Origin: Apteryx mantelli
Taxonomy: Eukaryota > Chordata > Aves > Apterygiformes > Apterygidae
NCBI RefSeq assembly: GCF_036417845.1
Contig: NC_089981.1
Location: 65,065,268 to 65,129,267, forward strand
Reading direction: 5' to 3'
DNA: 64,000 nucleotides
Position numbers and translations under genes: made by a program. The notes below the pieces were generated by a model. The model did not search any database. It had not been told where the DNA came from and was given only the letters and a program-made list of their open reading frames with translations. Position 1 is the stretch's first letter; each line of letters starts with the position of its first letter. Positions 1 to 12,060 of the stretch are shown here, one piece after another.

Positions 1-869
1 CTTCTTAAGTCGCTAAGGGACCACCATTGGCCATAGAAGAAGTTTAAAAATAGGAAACAAAAGAAAAAAGGCAAATAATCCACCCATTCCTACCATGATC
101 AGTATTTTCATCACTCTGTTATTAGGGGAACTTAAGCACTAAGTGGAGAAGTGATTTGCTCAGGCTCTGGGGAATCTCCCTCTTTCCCTAATGCTTACAC
201 AGGCAACTCGCACAATGTCCACTACCTCTTTTGACATTTCCAGGTCTGCACATAAAACTTTCCCTGGTAGTACATCCAAAAACAATACACAAACATGTAT
301 GATTTGGGACATGATGCACAAATCTATACCATTTTGTCCTCCCAGATTTCTTCCTGGATCTCCTAAGATGTTCAGGTTAGTCATTCAGAGATATATCTTG
401 CCTCTGATTTCCCCCTTTGAGATCTCCAGGCAACCAACAGAAGCTGTGTACGGATATAAGCACTGTGACTTGGAAGTAACAAGTGATCCATGAATAATCC
501 ATATATTTATCAGTGTAAAAAACACTGCTGTACCATATCAAGGAAGAAGTATAGCAGAGAATTTGGGAACTTCACTGTGGAGCTGGTGCGAGTATTGAGA
601 AAGGTATAACTAAAAGGAGAACACACAGAATAAACAGGGAATACAAGCTATCCCCAACAGAAGGAGCAGGTCCAAAGGCAGGCTGGCCAACTGCCCTCAA
701 AATCATTTTAGGAGACTCCAGTCTGCCAATCTGAAGGCAGGGTCAGCATATAGGAGGGGGCACTGAGACCAAACTACCAGATAGCCAAAAAACCAAGCTG
801 ACTACACACTCAGCCCTAGGGCAGAGAACAATTGCAGCAGCTGACTGCCTTGGCAAGCCCAGAGATCAA
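1..869. other. Unassigned non-coding DNA
   Basis: No gene is supported. The open frames at 160-384 and 191-493 overlap on opposite strands, are short, and show no domain or codon pattern. There is no microsatellite or CpG-rich part, and I recognise no repeat family here, although a very old one could be hidden. Confidence 0.6.
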
Positions 870-1030
870 AGAGCAAAACATTATTAATTACTAGCATTAT
901 AATCATAAGCATAGTACCTAATAGTCCTGGTCATGGACCAGTACCCCACTGTGTTAGCTGGTGTGCAAACACAGAAGAAAAGAATGGGCCCTGCCCAAGG
1001 AACACAGAGTTTAAATATTAAACGTGAAAT
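870..1030 (-). repeat. LINE 3' tail family copy (L2/CR1-like)
   Basis: Read on the reverse strand, this matches the sauropsid tail I know as 'gattgtaagctctttggggc ... gtttgtacagc ... ggtcctggtccatgac'. On the plus strand the landmarks are 'tcctggtcatggacc' near 927, 'gtgcaaacacagaa' near 962, and 'gggccctgcccaaggaacac' near 986. The left part (AT-rich, 'tagcattataatc') fits the TAA-rich end of the same element. It is the only one of four copies in this window in reverse orientation. The exact LINE family (L2, L3 or CR1-like) is my inference. Confidence 0.65.
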
Positions 1031-1869
1031 GGCTAAAATGGGAATGCAGGGAACAACGAAGAAGTAGAGTCAAAGCCAAAGGAAAGCTGCTAAGGAGTCT
1101 CGATCAACTACTGGGTTTCACTGGGGCAGGTACTGAATTGTCTGTCAACAAGCAGGTTTGCTTAAATATTTTTATAGTGCACTCTTGTTCTTTCAGGTCA
1201 GTGAGACGGTTCATACAAGTGCCACATATCCATGGGTTGTCTCTTGAAACACATCAGCTGAAAATATGTTTAGGTTATTCTTTGTGTAAGGGAACAGGCA
1301 TGTCCACCTGGAAAAAGGCTGGTTAAACAGCGGACAGTGCAGGTACCCTGCAGTGACCTTGCCATGTTTTCCAGCAGTATTGCCTGTTCTAACGCTGCCC
1401 AGGACAGCAGAGACGATGAGCAATTTCTCCCTGATGGCCCAGGTGAAATTAGTTATTTGTTCTCAGTGTAGTTCCCATTGTTCCCATGTTCCGAAAGTCA
1501 CATCATACCTGGCACTACTTGCCCTCAGACAGGTGATCAAAGATTGAATAAACTATGCAGACTGCATTCTGCTCTGATGGCTCCAGGACAGGTCAGAGGC
1601 TCACTGGCACTGCTGGATATGGAGGCTGCCCTGTTTCTGTTCCTGCTTGATGGAAAAGGATTTCAGGTACCTCTCAGCAATACTTAACTGTGCAGGGATC
1701 AGAAGAGCGACATGCCCCTGCAGCAGAACAGCTGTCCCTGTGTTACTTCTCTGTCTTCTATAAATGACATCATCCATTCTACATTTAAAATAACAAGAAA
1801 GAGTTCATGTTCTTTCAAATTTCTCTAGTCCATTTTATGATTCCCAAATGGAGATGTTTTTAATCTTCC
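1031..1869. other. Unassigned non-coding DNA
   Basis: Short open frames at 1024-1326, 1353-1547 and 1478-1687 overlap in different frames and show nothing protein-like. No repeat family or regulatory motif stands out. Confidence 0.55.
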
Positions 1870-2085
1870 TCTAGTATAGCCACATGAGGAGCTTACAATG
1901 TTTCAAACATTAATTAATTTAATCTCACTATATCCAAGATGGACCACTATTATCCCTGTATTACAGATGAAGAGGCTGTTGCCTCAAACACAGTATGACT
2001 TATTGAAAGCCACATAGCCAGTCAATGATGACACTGGAATTTGAAAGCAAAAACCATGACTCTCAGCACTGGCTTTTTCAGAGCT
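1870..2085 (-). repeat. MIR SINE, near full length
   Basis: The plus strand reads as the reverse complement of a MIR. The order is 'acattaattaatttaatctc' (tail side), 'actattatccctgtattaca', 'gatgaagaggctgttgcctc', then 'gccacatagccagtcaatga' and a degenerate head through about 2085. This order of core pieces is diagnostic of the tRNA-derived MIR family found across amniotes. It is diverged but continuous, which fits an ancient insertion. Confidence 0.75.
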
Positions 2086-2374
2086 AGGCAGCTAATTCTG
2101 CCACTCTCATATGATGCTCTTATAACCACATCTGTGAAAAAATCCTACTTAAATGCTTCCTTTTAATCTTTCTGATGTCTCAAAATTCTTATTTTGTGAT
2201 GGTCATGCTCACATTTTGCTCTTTTTTTCCCAAAGCTCTACCATCCTCCTTAGTGGTGATATTTTTCTCCTTTAAGATGAGATTTCAGTCACTTCTTGGA
2301 AATCTCTTTGGTTTATACCTGTGTCAGGCTGTTGGATAAAGCCTATTCTTCAGTATCTGAACATCTCATAATCT

Positions 2375-2515
2375 TTAAAGTATTTATTATGACAATATCC
2401 TGTGAAGTAGGCAAATATTATTCTCCCCTTTTTACAGGTAGGAAGTGGAGACACAGGGGGACTAATCATAATATTGCCTGTGCTAAGCATTCATATACCA
2501 AGAGTCAAGGACTAA
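2375..2515 (-). repeat. MIR SINE fragment
   Basis: This is a second reverse-oriented MIR about 300 bp from the previous one. Landmarks are 'atcctgtgaagtaggcaaat', 'attattctccccttttta', 'caggtaggaagtggagacac', and a decayed 'tgcctgtgctaag' where the core usually reads as a reverse-complement 'ttgcccaaggtc'. The head side is lost or unrecognisable. Open frame 2296-2520 simply crosses it. Confidence 0.65.
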
Positions 2516-3945
2516 AATAATGAGACATTTTAAAATACTACAGTTGCTGTCACTTTTCTCAGTAGTCTGATTTATGAAATTGTTAAGGGGTCAGATTTTT
2601 CACCTTTTATCTGCTGTCATGAAGATTAAATTGTATTCATTTAATAAAACTTGAAAGCCCAGAGTCTCATGACTCCAGGAGCAAAAGCTTGAAGGACAAG
2701 TGCCCAAAAAGAGCCCATACTGTGCTTTCAGAAATGACCACAAGGAGATATCCCAGCAGCAATTAGGAGGGAACTGCCTCAGCAGTTTCCTCCTCACAGT
2801 GGCCCTTAAGGAACCACATTTAATAAGGGCAACACTGATTTGTATAGTACTATTTTTACCAAATGCTCATGTGCTTTCTCTAAATATAATCTGCAGCTGC
2901 CATTAGTCTGACCCAGTTGGCCATTTCTTATATGCTTATATAGCATAGGGAAACCCGTAAAACCCTTTATATTTCTCAAGCACAAATCCATTGCTACCAG
3001 ATGTGATTAGCACGGGGAAGTTTAAATCCAGAAAAAAGGATGTCTCTTTTTGAAATAGCAACCCATGAAACCTCAACCTTTTTGTAACCATTCTTTATTC
3101 CTTCACCTTTTGCTTTATACTATATTGGAGTAGTGAAGTAATTTCTTCACTGTATCTCCTTGAACTTCCTGATGCTATCATTGGTCATGACGCAGGAATT
3201 GCACATGGGCCTGTGATACGCAATGAATATAGATCACAGGTCTGCAGCCTTTCTTTACATGAATAGTCCTAATAAAGGGCCACATAATCTCCTTCATTCA
3301 GTCAAAGGCTGCAGGCTCTGTCCCTAAATGATTAATTGCCATGCCCAGACACCAGAGTGTCTCAGCAGAGGTATGTAATAAAGACAGTTATCAGTGTATC
3401 TGTGTTATGGTTTAAAAATCAGAAGTTATTGGGTGCCTAGATAAAGAAGTATTTAGAGCCCACATGGTCTGGTTACATGAGTAAAAATGATTATGTCTCT
3501 TTGGGACAAGACTATTAAAAGAAGGAATGAAGAACTTTCTGAGGCTGGCAGGCAACTCAACAGCTACTCAGAAGATGTACTAAACTATTCACCTAGATGC
3601 ATTTTATAGTCAGAGAATGGCTGCCCCAAAGGGCATTTTGTCCTATGGTATTTCATCCCACCTATCTTAGAAATTTAGCTTAGGAACAGGCAAACTACCC
3701 TCTTAATACAGATTATAGAAGATACCTATGAGACTAATTTATGCAAGGTCCTAGCATTTAGACGGCTCATGTTAGGTGAGATGTATCCCGCCCTGAATCT
3801 CTAATTTTGATTTCTGTTTAATAAACTTCAGAATATCAAGAAAGTTCTAGCACACTGGAGAAAATAACCTGGTGGGCGCAGATACTTACAAGGCTAGATA
3901 GGGTGCTATGGGGCTTCTGGGCTTCTTAGCTTGACATTAGTTTTG
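2516..3945. other. Unassigned AT-rich non-coding DNA
   Basis: AT-rich sequence with no open frame above about 70 codons and no recognisable repeat core. The last part, from about 3530, could be the eroded 5' side of the CR1 element that becomes readable at 3946, but I cannot align it by eye. Confidence 0.5.
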
Positions 3946-5035
3946 GGCAAACTGGGATGCAGTCAGTGAATTGTAAGAAGATGGTGGCATTATTAATACC
4001 AAGCAACACAACAATATGTAATATCTCATCGCATCAAAAAAACTTAACATTGTTTTTGATGAGATTACAAATTTGGTTGATAAAGTAACTGGTACTGATA
4101 TAATATACTTTGGTTTCTGTAAGGCAGCTGACTTCATCCTGTATGGCATTTGACAAAAAATAGCACTACACAAACACTACACTTGCCCTTATTAAACAAA
4201 TTACATTCTACTCAACTGATACATCATAAAAAAGTAATTGTAAATGGGAAATCATCACTGTGTGCGAGTTACTGCAGTAAGCCCTTAAGAAATCTGTTTT
4301 AGGAACAAAACTACTCAATACCTCTATCAATTAACTAAAAGAAAAATAGAGAATCAATTTGCGTGACAGAAAAATTGGCAGGGAAATAAATAATGATGGG
4401 ACATGGTAGCTATAAAGATCCATCTGGAGAGCTTGGTAAGATGGGCTCATCTGAACAACATGTGTCTGACTATAGCCCAGTGCAAAGCCAGATATTTAGC
4501 ACAAGAGCTTCCAAAACAGGAGAGAGTCTTCCAGGAATCCAAAGACCCTGAAAAATATTTAGAGATCATCAGAGGTAACCAAATACACATACTTCAGAAA
4601 GGATGTTGATAAATTGGAAAGAGTTCTGAAGCAAGCTATAGGCATAACTTCAGATCCGTAAAACACATCTCTCCATGACAGACTTAGGATGCTTAATCTG
4701 TTATTATTTAGGGTAACTTGATTACAATCTCTGAGTGCTTATGTAGGAACGAGTTTTGATAGTACCTGTTATATCATTTGTAAGAAAAAGGCATAACAAT
4801 ATTTGGTGGTTTGAATCAGACACTAGGCAAGTTTAAATAAACACAAAAAAAGTTGAAAAGTGTCTAGAATACAGTGGATTTTCTGCCGTTTGAGTTCTTT
4901 AATTCAAGAGGAGACTTAAAAATATGCTCTCACTCAACAGAAATTACATGACTGACCCAGAAACATCTAGTGAGGATCTCTGGCTTGTGCAATAGTCAGC
5001 ACAAAATGACCTCTACAGTCTTCATTCTGTTCTAT
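3946..5035 (+). repeat. CR1-type LINE, decayed 3' part
   Basis: This is the longest recognisable transposon relic in the window. Around 4095-4150 the plus strand translates to a decayed reverse-transcriptase block, DIIYFGFCKAADF, which corresponds to the CR1 core YLDFCKAFD. The aspartate of the LDF motif has become glycine and a stop follows soon after. Downstream come 'gtaattgtaaatgggaaatc' (4234), 'aaactactcaatacctctat' (4307), 'aaaggatgttgataaattgg' (4598), and 'gtaacttgattacaatctct' (4713), then an eroded CR1 3' end to about 5035. All lie in the order of intact sauropsid CR1 elements. Frameshifts and stops make it inactive. The 68-codon frame at 4403-4609 is part of this relic. Confidence 0.8.
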
Positions 5036-6064
5036 GGGCAGTTCATGTTAAGGGACTTGGGGGGTCTTGGGGTCTGAGCCAACTGCCCTTACACCACCAA
5101 TTCCCTAAGTTGAACAATGATTCATGATAGAGGAGCAGAGAATTTGAGAGAATACAGAATGATCAGAAACAGATTGATCTTCTCTCTCTTTCTGGCACAA
5201 CCTCTCTCTAGTCTGATTAAGACCTGCCAATCTTGTACCACAGTCACAACCCAGCTGCCATGGATGTGATGGGTGTACAAAGCAGAGCAGCACCCAGGTC
5301 ACTCCCTTACCTATGCTGGCTCATGAGAGTTGGCAGTTATTTGTGTCAGTAGTCACTCACAGCAATTCTGTCTGCAGTAGCAAGGGAGAATTTTTCTAGG
5401 GTAACTTTTCTGAATCTTTTAACAATAGCCCCTGGAGTACGTTAATAATGACCCTTATCTTAGGGCAGTAAATTAACCTTTTATAACCTTGTCCCATGCG
5501 AAAGGCAATTTAACATCTTTATCAAGAGGTGTAAACATGGGATTAGGAACCTCATGTTCGACCACAAATATTGAACATGGTTATCTGAGATTTGGATTTT
5601 TCATACTTTGATAAATCAAAACCTACTTCAGCAGCAGAAGGCATTGCTCCCATCTGCCTGAAATCTCTGTGCTCAAACTCAGGCCCTGGGTGCCTGTGAC
5701 TGTCCACAAATCGGCTGGAGAAGAGGATGTCAGAATTGCAAAGCCTCTGACTTGTTGCTTCTTGACAGCCAGGACTTGTCCTCTCCTCTCACTCACGGGG
5801 AGTATGACAAAGTGACAGCTGCAGCCATGGAGGCACAGGAAGGCTATTTAGGAAAGAAAGAAAATAATAAAATTGCTCTCTGGAAATGCAACAAAAGTTT
5901 AAAGCTTTTCTATGTGTGTATGGGGGGGGGGAGGGGCAGGCGGGAAGTGTTTTTTTTAAGTGTTACCATTTCTTTACTTGTGTCCAGGGAGGAATATTTG
6001 TGTATATGCATGTATCTCTTTCTCCCTCTCTCTCTCTGAATATCTGATGGGTGCGTGTCATGAA

Positions 6065-6067
<3 letters not shown>
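5036..6067. other. Non-coding DNA with G-run and CT tract
   Basis: Mostly unassigned. It holds a run of 10 G (5922-5931) and a CT-rich stretch at about 6014-6037 just before the TG microsatellite. Small frames at 5105-5302 and 5752-6039 show no family features. Confidence 0.6.

Positions 6068-6098
<31 letters not shown>
6068..6098. repeat. (TG)15 microsatellite
   Basis: A perfect TG dinucleotide run of 31 bases, flanked by imperfect 'tat' and 'atgtgc'. Uninterrupted runs of this length are usually polymorphic. The Cys/Val and His/Thr frames across it on the two strands are artefacts. Confidence 0.97.
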
Positions 6099-6104
<6 letters not shown>

Positions 6105-7020
6105 AGGGGTTTCTTCTACTCCTTTCATGTTTTATAGAACGTATGACAGCTGTGACTGCTGATTTGAAATGACCCCAAGTCAGACACTGAGCAGCCCTTT
6201 GAAATGAATTCATCTCTGCATTATTTTGATTCTGGGATTTGTTATGTTGGTGTTTTTTTCAGTTGTTATTGCTGCTGCTGTCACAAGCTCCAGCACACAC
6301 GCTTCAGTTTAGTCTCCACTGTCTATATGACACATGCCACTCAAAATGATAAGTTTGTGACTACAGGTTTTGCCAACAAGACTCTGGAACTCACACCAAG
6401 GCAAGAATCAGTCTTTCATCCCTAAGACTGGCTGCAACAGAAAATTTGATAGCTGCTGGTTCAAGTGTACTTAATCCTTTTGGCCCTGACAACTTTCTTG
6501 ACCATCTTCCCTTCATTTGCCTGCAGTTCTGTCTTATGCTTGTGTCTTGTGCTGTACACAAAGATCAGATTAAAAATCTGGTGCCAGAGATGTATTCCCT
6601 CTTTCCAGAGACATTCTGTTTGAAATCTCAGAATCAGTTCAGATATACAATTTGCTAAACTTTTTCCTGGGCTAGAGACACAGGATTGGAACAGTGAAGC
6701 TCAGAGCATAAATCTGACCAAAGTAGCTGCACACAGGTGAGCAGCTCAGGAGTTTGGAAGCCTGAGCGGGCTCTGTCCTGACCTGCATGTGTATGAAGGC
6801 ATGAGAAAGTTATCTCTGGTCTATCTGGGAGAGGGGCTATATCATACTGAGAGGCAGATCAACAGCCACTGCTTAACCTGTTCATGAGCCCCTACCCTGA
6901 GACTGTAAGAATGTTATACAGGGCTATTGAAAAGAAAACAGCCTTACAGAATTGGCACTTAATTAAAACATCAAGCAGAAAAAACTCATTTCAGTCAAAT
7001 AGTTAAGTAAATAGAAAGCA
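6105..7020. other. Unassigned non-coding DNA
   Basis: Open frames at 6204-6425 and 6446-6658 lie close together on the plus strand but carry no recognisable domain, splice context or conserved composition. Nothing else stands out. Confidence 0.5.
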
Positions 7021-7400
7021 AAGACATATAGGACTGGAAGGGCTCTCAGAGACTGCTCTTGTTCTAAGGCGGTATATCTTAACAAGTGCTCACAGAGCTC
7101 TGTTTAATCTATTGTGGAAAAACACTAAAGAAGGGGATGCCACTTGCCTTTACCGAATCAGTTTTAGGCCATTTCTCTGTTGATCACAAGCTTTTAAATT
7201 CTGGTCTTTGACTAGGACCAGCACATACCTGTATGGAGCCTCCCTTTTAAATGCTAGCCCCATTTGACAGCAAAACATTTACTGAGAATTCTTCTTTAAA
7301 AATATTTTTTCCACAACTGTGCACCAGTTTTATGATGATTTAATTTACATTGCATTTTTGCAGTATGCTTAGACAAAGGTCAGATGAGACACTCTTGAAA
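7021..7400 (-). repeat. CR1 LINE 3' end, reverse oriented
   Basis: The plus strand begins 'ataggactggaagggctctc' near 7028, which is the reverse complement of the CR1 3' end (commonly 'gggacctcaagaggtcatct' after the same start). It continues through an eroded 'caggtgtttgtctaacctg'-like part near 7080 and 'ggggatgccacttgccttta' near 7133. The far end is uncertain and fades after about 7300. Confidence 0.65.
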
Positions 7401-9639
7401 TCCTTACTGAAATCCAGACATAAACACCTATTATTTTGCCATTCAATGTTAGGCAGTTACACTGTCAAAGATGGATTTAGATTGCTTTGACATTATTTGT
7501 TCTTAACAAATGAATCCAGGTTGTCCTAGATTACCTTGATATCCTCTAGGTGCTTATGAATTGATTATTTGATAATTTATTCTAGTATTCTTTCAGATAT
7601 TGAAGCCAGATGACTTGCTTACAATATCAAAGTCTGTTTTTGCTCCTTTTTAAGCTGGGTACTTCCCTGCCCTCTATTAATTCTCTTTAACCTCTTCATG
7701 TGTGTATTAATGCTGAGAATGTGATTAAGCGCTTTGCTCAACAGTGATGTTGTGATCAGCCAGTGTCTCATGCTCCATTGTGAAGCATCACTTGTGAATA
7801 CATTACTGACTTCGAGATCCTTTGTGTATTACTGAATGCTGTGAATTGTTTTGCCTTCAGAAACATCTTTTGCTCATTTATTTCAGAACAATAGTTAAGA
7901 TTTAGTTTCTTATTTCACTGCTTCAGAGTACTCTTTAAATGTGGTGCAGCATAATCTGAAAAACGAAATCTTGCTAACATGAAACTTCACTAAATCATTT
8001 TTTGATTGAATCTTTGCTGAGGAATAGGGACATACCATGATTTTGCAAGTGAAATAGTTTGTGTATGGAATAGGGAAAGAGGTTTTATGTGGATTCTAAT
8101 GTAGTATAGCAAAAATAAAAACAGTTGGTCCTATGGTAGGTGAGACGAAAACCGCTAATAGTTTACACAAAGAAAATCTAAAATATTTTTTTGTCTATTA
8201 GTAAAACTAGAGTCTACAAACAGCACTGTCCAGCTTGCATTGTGCCACAGGAAGCCCTTGTAAGGGAATGTAGCGGTCACTGAGTTACTGTTGGTTTAAT
8301 GATCTGCACTGTAAAATGTTGGTGGATATGTGCATTTTTGTTAGATTTTTATGTTTTAATTTTAAGCTACAGTATGTTCTAGTATCATGAACCAATTAAT
8401 GATTAACTATCCTTTTTAAAACCCTTATGACACTGACATTAAAACAGTGCCATGACACCTCCAAGAATTATAATCCTATTACAATCCTATCAAGTCTCTT
8501 GGACAAAAGGTTTGTGGAGCTTTAAAGGGATGTGCATGGAAGCAGAGGTATCTCTCCCCTTGCCAGACCCCTTACTCTGCCATTAGTATAATCTCACAGG
8601 GCAGCTGGGATGTGTCCCTTGGGAAACTTATGGTGGAGGCAACGGCACAAAGAGTTATTCAGCATATCTGGGCTTCTCCTTCTCCCTATCCAGCGTGTTC
8701 TCCTCCCTCATTGACAGTACTCCCAAGACCACAACCTTGAAATGCAGAGAAACTCTGCTCCATTTTGGCATTTCTGAGTGCCATAGGCCCCTGGGAGGTA
8801 GGACAGTGCAGCCAGAGCACATGGGCCTTTTAAGATAGCTCCAGCCCAGCTCTGCGAGTGGAGATGAGGACTGAAGGAAAAGGCAGAGGCACAGTGGGAG
8901 CAGGCAGTGCAGAAGGGATAGGGTAGCGCATGAACAGAGCAAGACACAAGCTTATTATTGTGGATCATGTGAGAGGACCAGTATCTGTAGATACTGGTAT
9001 TGTTTGGTATTGGCACATTGGGAGCTGTGACTTGACCCTGGTATGAGTATGGCACTGCAGTGCCCTGGATACACCATAATTTTAAAGTAGCAAGATAGAA
9101 ACATGCAAAAGGCTGAAAATTACCTGACATAAAAGTCTTGTAAGGGATTTGGGGTGCTATACCACACAGACCACTGCTGCCATCAAGTCAAATGCTCTTT
9201 AAATGGCATCAGAAAATAGTTGGGAACCTGGTGCCTTGTGCCTTTTATTTTTCTTATATACTAGACTGAAAGTTTGCACAGAACTAGGCGGGCCTGAGCT
9301 GTCTAAGCAGGCACATCACCTACATATGCAGCTGGGTTTGTATTGCATCAAAGTTCTTTCTCAATGAGCTCCTAAACTCTCCTACAGTATCTGAGAACAG
9401 AGGACTACACAACAGGCCAATGGTCTGATTTTCTTTCCTACTTCTCGGGAAAACTGACTTCTTTTTCTTCATCATAATTGATTTAATTGTCATTTTCAAG
9501 CTGTCGCTTTCCTCACTCCATCTTTCTCACTGATTTATCCCTTTTCACTCATGCTTTCTTTTTATCTCTTTTTCTTTCAATAAAGCCAGAGGAGGGAGAT
9601 TTACACTTCACCTTCAGGCAAAGTGATCTGTAAAACCGT
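7401..9639. other. Unassigned non-coding DNA
   Basis: About 2.2 kb without a gene. The first half is AT-rich. At 8655-9130 two overlapping reverse-strand frames of 95 and 140 codons exist, but neither has a domain or a plausible splice structure. A short perfect inverted repeat at 8977-8998 is listed separately. Confidence 0.55.
8977..8998. repeat. Perfect 10-bp inverted repeat, 2-nt spacer
   Basis: The arms ACCAGTATCT (8977-8986) and AGATACTGGT (8989-8998) are exact reverse complements separated by GT. A third partial copy, 'tggtattgg', follows at about 9004. With only 2 nt between arms this suits a palindromic protein site or cruciform better than an RNA hairpin loop. No function can be assigned. 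Confidence 0.6.
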
Positions 9640-10380
9640 GGTCCTGCCATAGAGAACTCCTTGTCTTTCATTATGTCAGGGTTCAGAGGAACAGACTATC
9701 AACATGCAAAGAAAGAGGCTTTTCTGAGATATTCTGGGATAGTTCCATAGAAGGCCTTGAAAATAAATGTCAAGACCTAGAATTGATGTAGAAAGTATTG
9801 GGGAGAAAGCTGAAGCCTCCTGGGGCTCTTCAGACAAATTCTTTGAAGGCAGAGGAGCACTTATCCCTGTCCATCATATGCAAACAAACATTTTTACAGC
9901 CAGAAAGTATCCATTTCATAGGCTCTCCAAAGCCCTGAAGGAAAAAAAGTTATGCTGAGGCTAACAGTAGCAAACAGTGTAGACAGATCCAGGAGAATGA
10001 AGATGGAAGTCCTCTCCCTATCTGTGGGCTGAAGGAGGCCATTCATCAGTGCTGCCAGCACTCTGCATTCCAAGACCAAGCCTGAACCCCTGCTGAGGAC
10101 TGTCCAAGATTTCAGTGATGGATAGGTGCACTGGGAAACAATTCTTTATGGACCAATCTGCTATCTTGTTTGCATAGGTGAGGTTTGACACCAAATAGTA
10201 GCTTGGAAGATCTGATTGCTCCAGAGATGGTATCAGTAGGACTGACTGAACTACAGCATCAGAGCAGATCAGAGCTTGACCTCTTCAAAGGCAGTGTTAA
10301 TATTTCCTGTCAGCTGCAGCCCAAGCTGCTCCCAGCCATCTTTTACTGGCCACAGCTGACATGGGCCTGAATTAGAAGTG
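9640..10380 (-). repeat. L2/L3-type LINE reverse-transcriptase relic
   Basis: On the reverse strand, about 10079-9894 encodes NGLLQPTDRERTSIFILLDL followed by STLFATV. This matches the RT motif of CR1-superfamily LINEs (commonly LLLDLSAAFDTVDH); the catalytic aspartate of AFDTV reads A here. Upstream on the same strand is a segment resembling 'FQSGFRPGHST' (here SPQQGFRLGLG, about 10110-10080). Several frameshifts and stops separate the blocks, so it is a dead fragment. L2 versus L3 versus another clade cannot be settled by eye. The 61-codon plus-strand frame at 10185-10370 is a shadow. Confidence 0.65.
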
Positions 10381-11483
10381 ATGACTGATTTTTACAACAT
10401 ATCTAAGGGGTCTTGTGATACCAAAATGCCCAAAATTGGACAAGGGGGAACATTGTATAGCATCTTGAATTCAGAGTGTATTTTCTCTATGGTTTGTTTC
10501 ATGGTGAGCTTCTACAAGCAATACCTGACAAACCTGCCTGTAGTATGAAGAGTAAGTGACTCCAGTGGCACAGAAACACTCTTGGTTAACAAAAAAGCAT
10601 GATTCAGATGTTGCAATGGCAGATTTTTTTAGGACCGGCATGCCTGTAGCTGCATGTACTGGATGGGATGAGCCTCACCATACCTGGCTTTTCACCATCC
10701 ATGCAGGCACACTGTCATAATGCCCAGTTACAAGCCAAATGCAGCTTCCAAGTCTGCATATGTAAGTAATTAGGAAACTGAATGTCTGCAGTGCTTTTTT
10801 TCTCTTTTTTCTACAATACCTAAAACACTGCATAAGTTAAAGTTATAAAAATCTTATCTGATCCCATTTAATCTGTCCCCCCTCTAGTTGGTACAGGGTG
10901 GCTTCTTACAGTGAGATCTCCAAGAGCTTTTTCAGTTTTAAAAGTACTAGTGCCTTCTTTGTGTCCTTCAGGCTCTCCTTACACATGGTGTAATGGAGGT
11001 TACCCAAACACCCTTTGGGCAATTTAGAATTTACTTATTTCTCTGTTGGTATGTATGGATTTCTTACCAGCTTTCTCAAAACACTTAACAGATGAGTTTT
11101 CTCACATCTGAATTTGGCTATACCTACATTTGTCTACACTAACAGACTTCATATAGAGAGAGACTATTTCTATATTGATTTGGACAGAACTGGATTTAAA
11201 TATGCTACTGATCTTATGCAATATTTAAAACTCCTTTTGGGAAACAGTCACAGCTGTCTATTCTCTCTTGGGAAAGGAGCTGTTGAGTTGAAAACTGTCT
11301 TTGTGAGGATCTCAGAAAATGCCTCCTTCCTGACCTGAATTTGCTCTAAAATTCTGGCAGGCCCATCTCAGTTAGGCCGCTTGTCTGTGGAGACCACTGC
11401 CTGCCATGCTGGCCAGGACCATTTCACTGTCTGCTGGGCCTCTCCCATCTATCTATACCCGTTGTTTGTCTCTTCTCTTATAC
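10381..11483. other. Unassigned non-coding DNA
   Basis: AT-rich with a T-rich patch near 10794-10812. The frame at 11114-11338 (74 codons) has no recognisable feature. Nothing else can be named. Confidence 0.5.
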
Positions 11484-11575
11484 TTAGATTGCAAGCTCTT
11501 TGCAACAGAGACCTCTTTCAGTATTGTGGTATACTGTGGTCTTGGTCCACGCTTAGGACTCTGAGGTGCTAGTGG
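11484..11575 (+). repeat. LINE 3' tail family copy (L2/CR1-like)
   Basis: The plus strand runs 'cttagattgcaagctctttg', 'caacagagacctctttcagt', then 'ggtcttggtccacgc' and 'gaggtgctag'. This is the same tail family as at 870-1030, in the forward orientation and in the correct internal order. The usual terminal TAA-type repeat is missing or eroded. Confidence 0.7.
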
Positions 11576-11729
11576 AAAAAAGCCACCTTGAAACTAAAGC
11601 GCTCTGAAACCTAATTTTGCAATGTTTAATTGTGAGCTTTGTACCCCAACAGACAGTTGATAAAGCAGAGTAGGGAGACTGGGATCTGGAATTACTAGTT
11701 TTATTATTAAATGTTAGCATGTTTAGTTA

Positions 11730-12060
11730 TTCATGTGGAATCAGCGATGCGTCTGATGTGGAAGAGAGAAGAAGACAGGTCCCATATCCTACGGCTCTAA
11801 CAGCCTAGATCTAAGTGGAGAGATCTGAAAGCCTGAGTGCATCTAGTTTGTTAAGTGTCAAATGTGGAGCAGGAAACAAGGGTAACTGCAGTGTCTGAGG
11901 GAGGGGAGTACCTAAGGCAGCAAAAAGGTGGAATAAAAAGATTTTATAGATGAAATTGGGTGAAGGAAAATGTAGGATGGACATGAAGAAGCATTCCCTC
12001 CTTGTGAAATCTGTGAGGCTGTGGAAGCCTCTCTCTAACTAGACTGGGCCTAATGAGAAA
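11730..12060 (+). repeat. Possible CR1 3' region, heavily eroded
   Basis: From about 11945 the text 'atgaaattgggtgaagg', 'gaagaagcattccctccttg' and 'gaggctgtggaagcctctc' resembles the CR1 3' stretch where 'aacttcctaacagtgagggt' and 'ggaggttgtggaagctcc' occur. The match is weak and the boundaries are guesses. Confidence 0.35.

Noticed and set aside
5910..6172. Frames rich in His/Thr and Cys/Val across the TG repeat
   Set aside because: Direct translations of the dinucleotide repeat.
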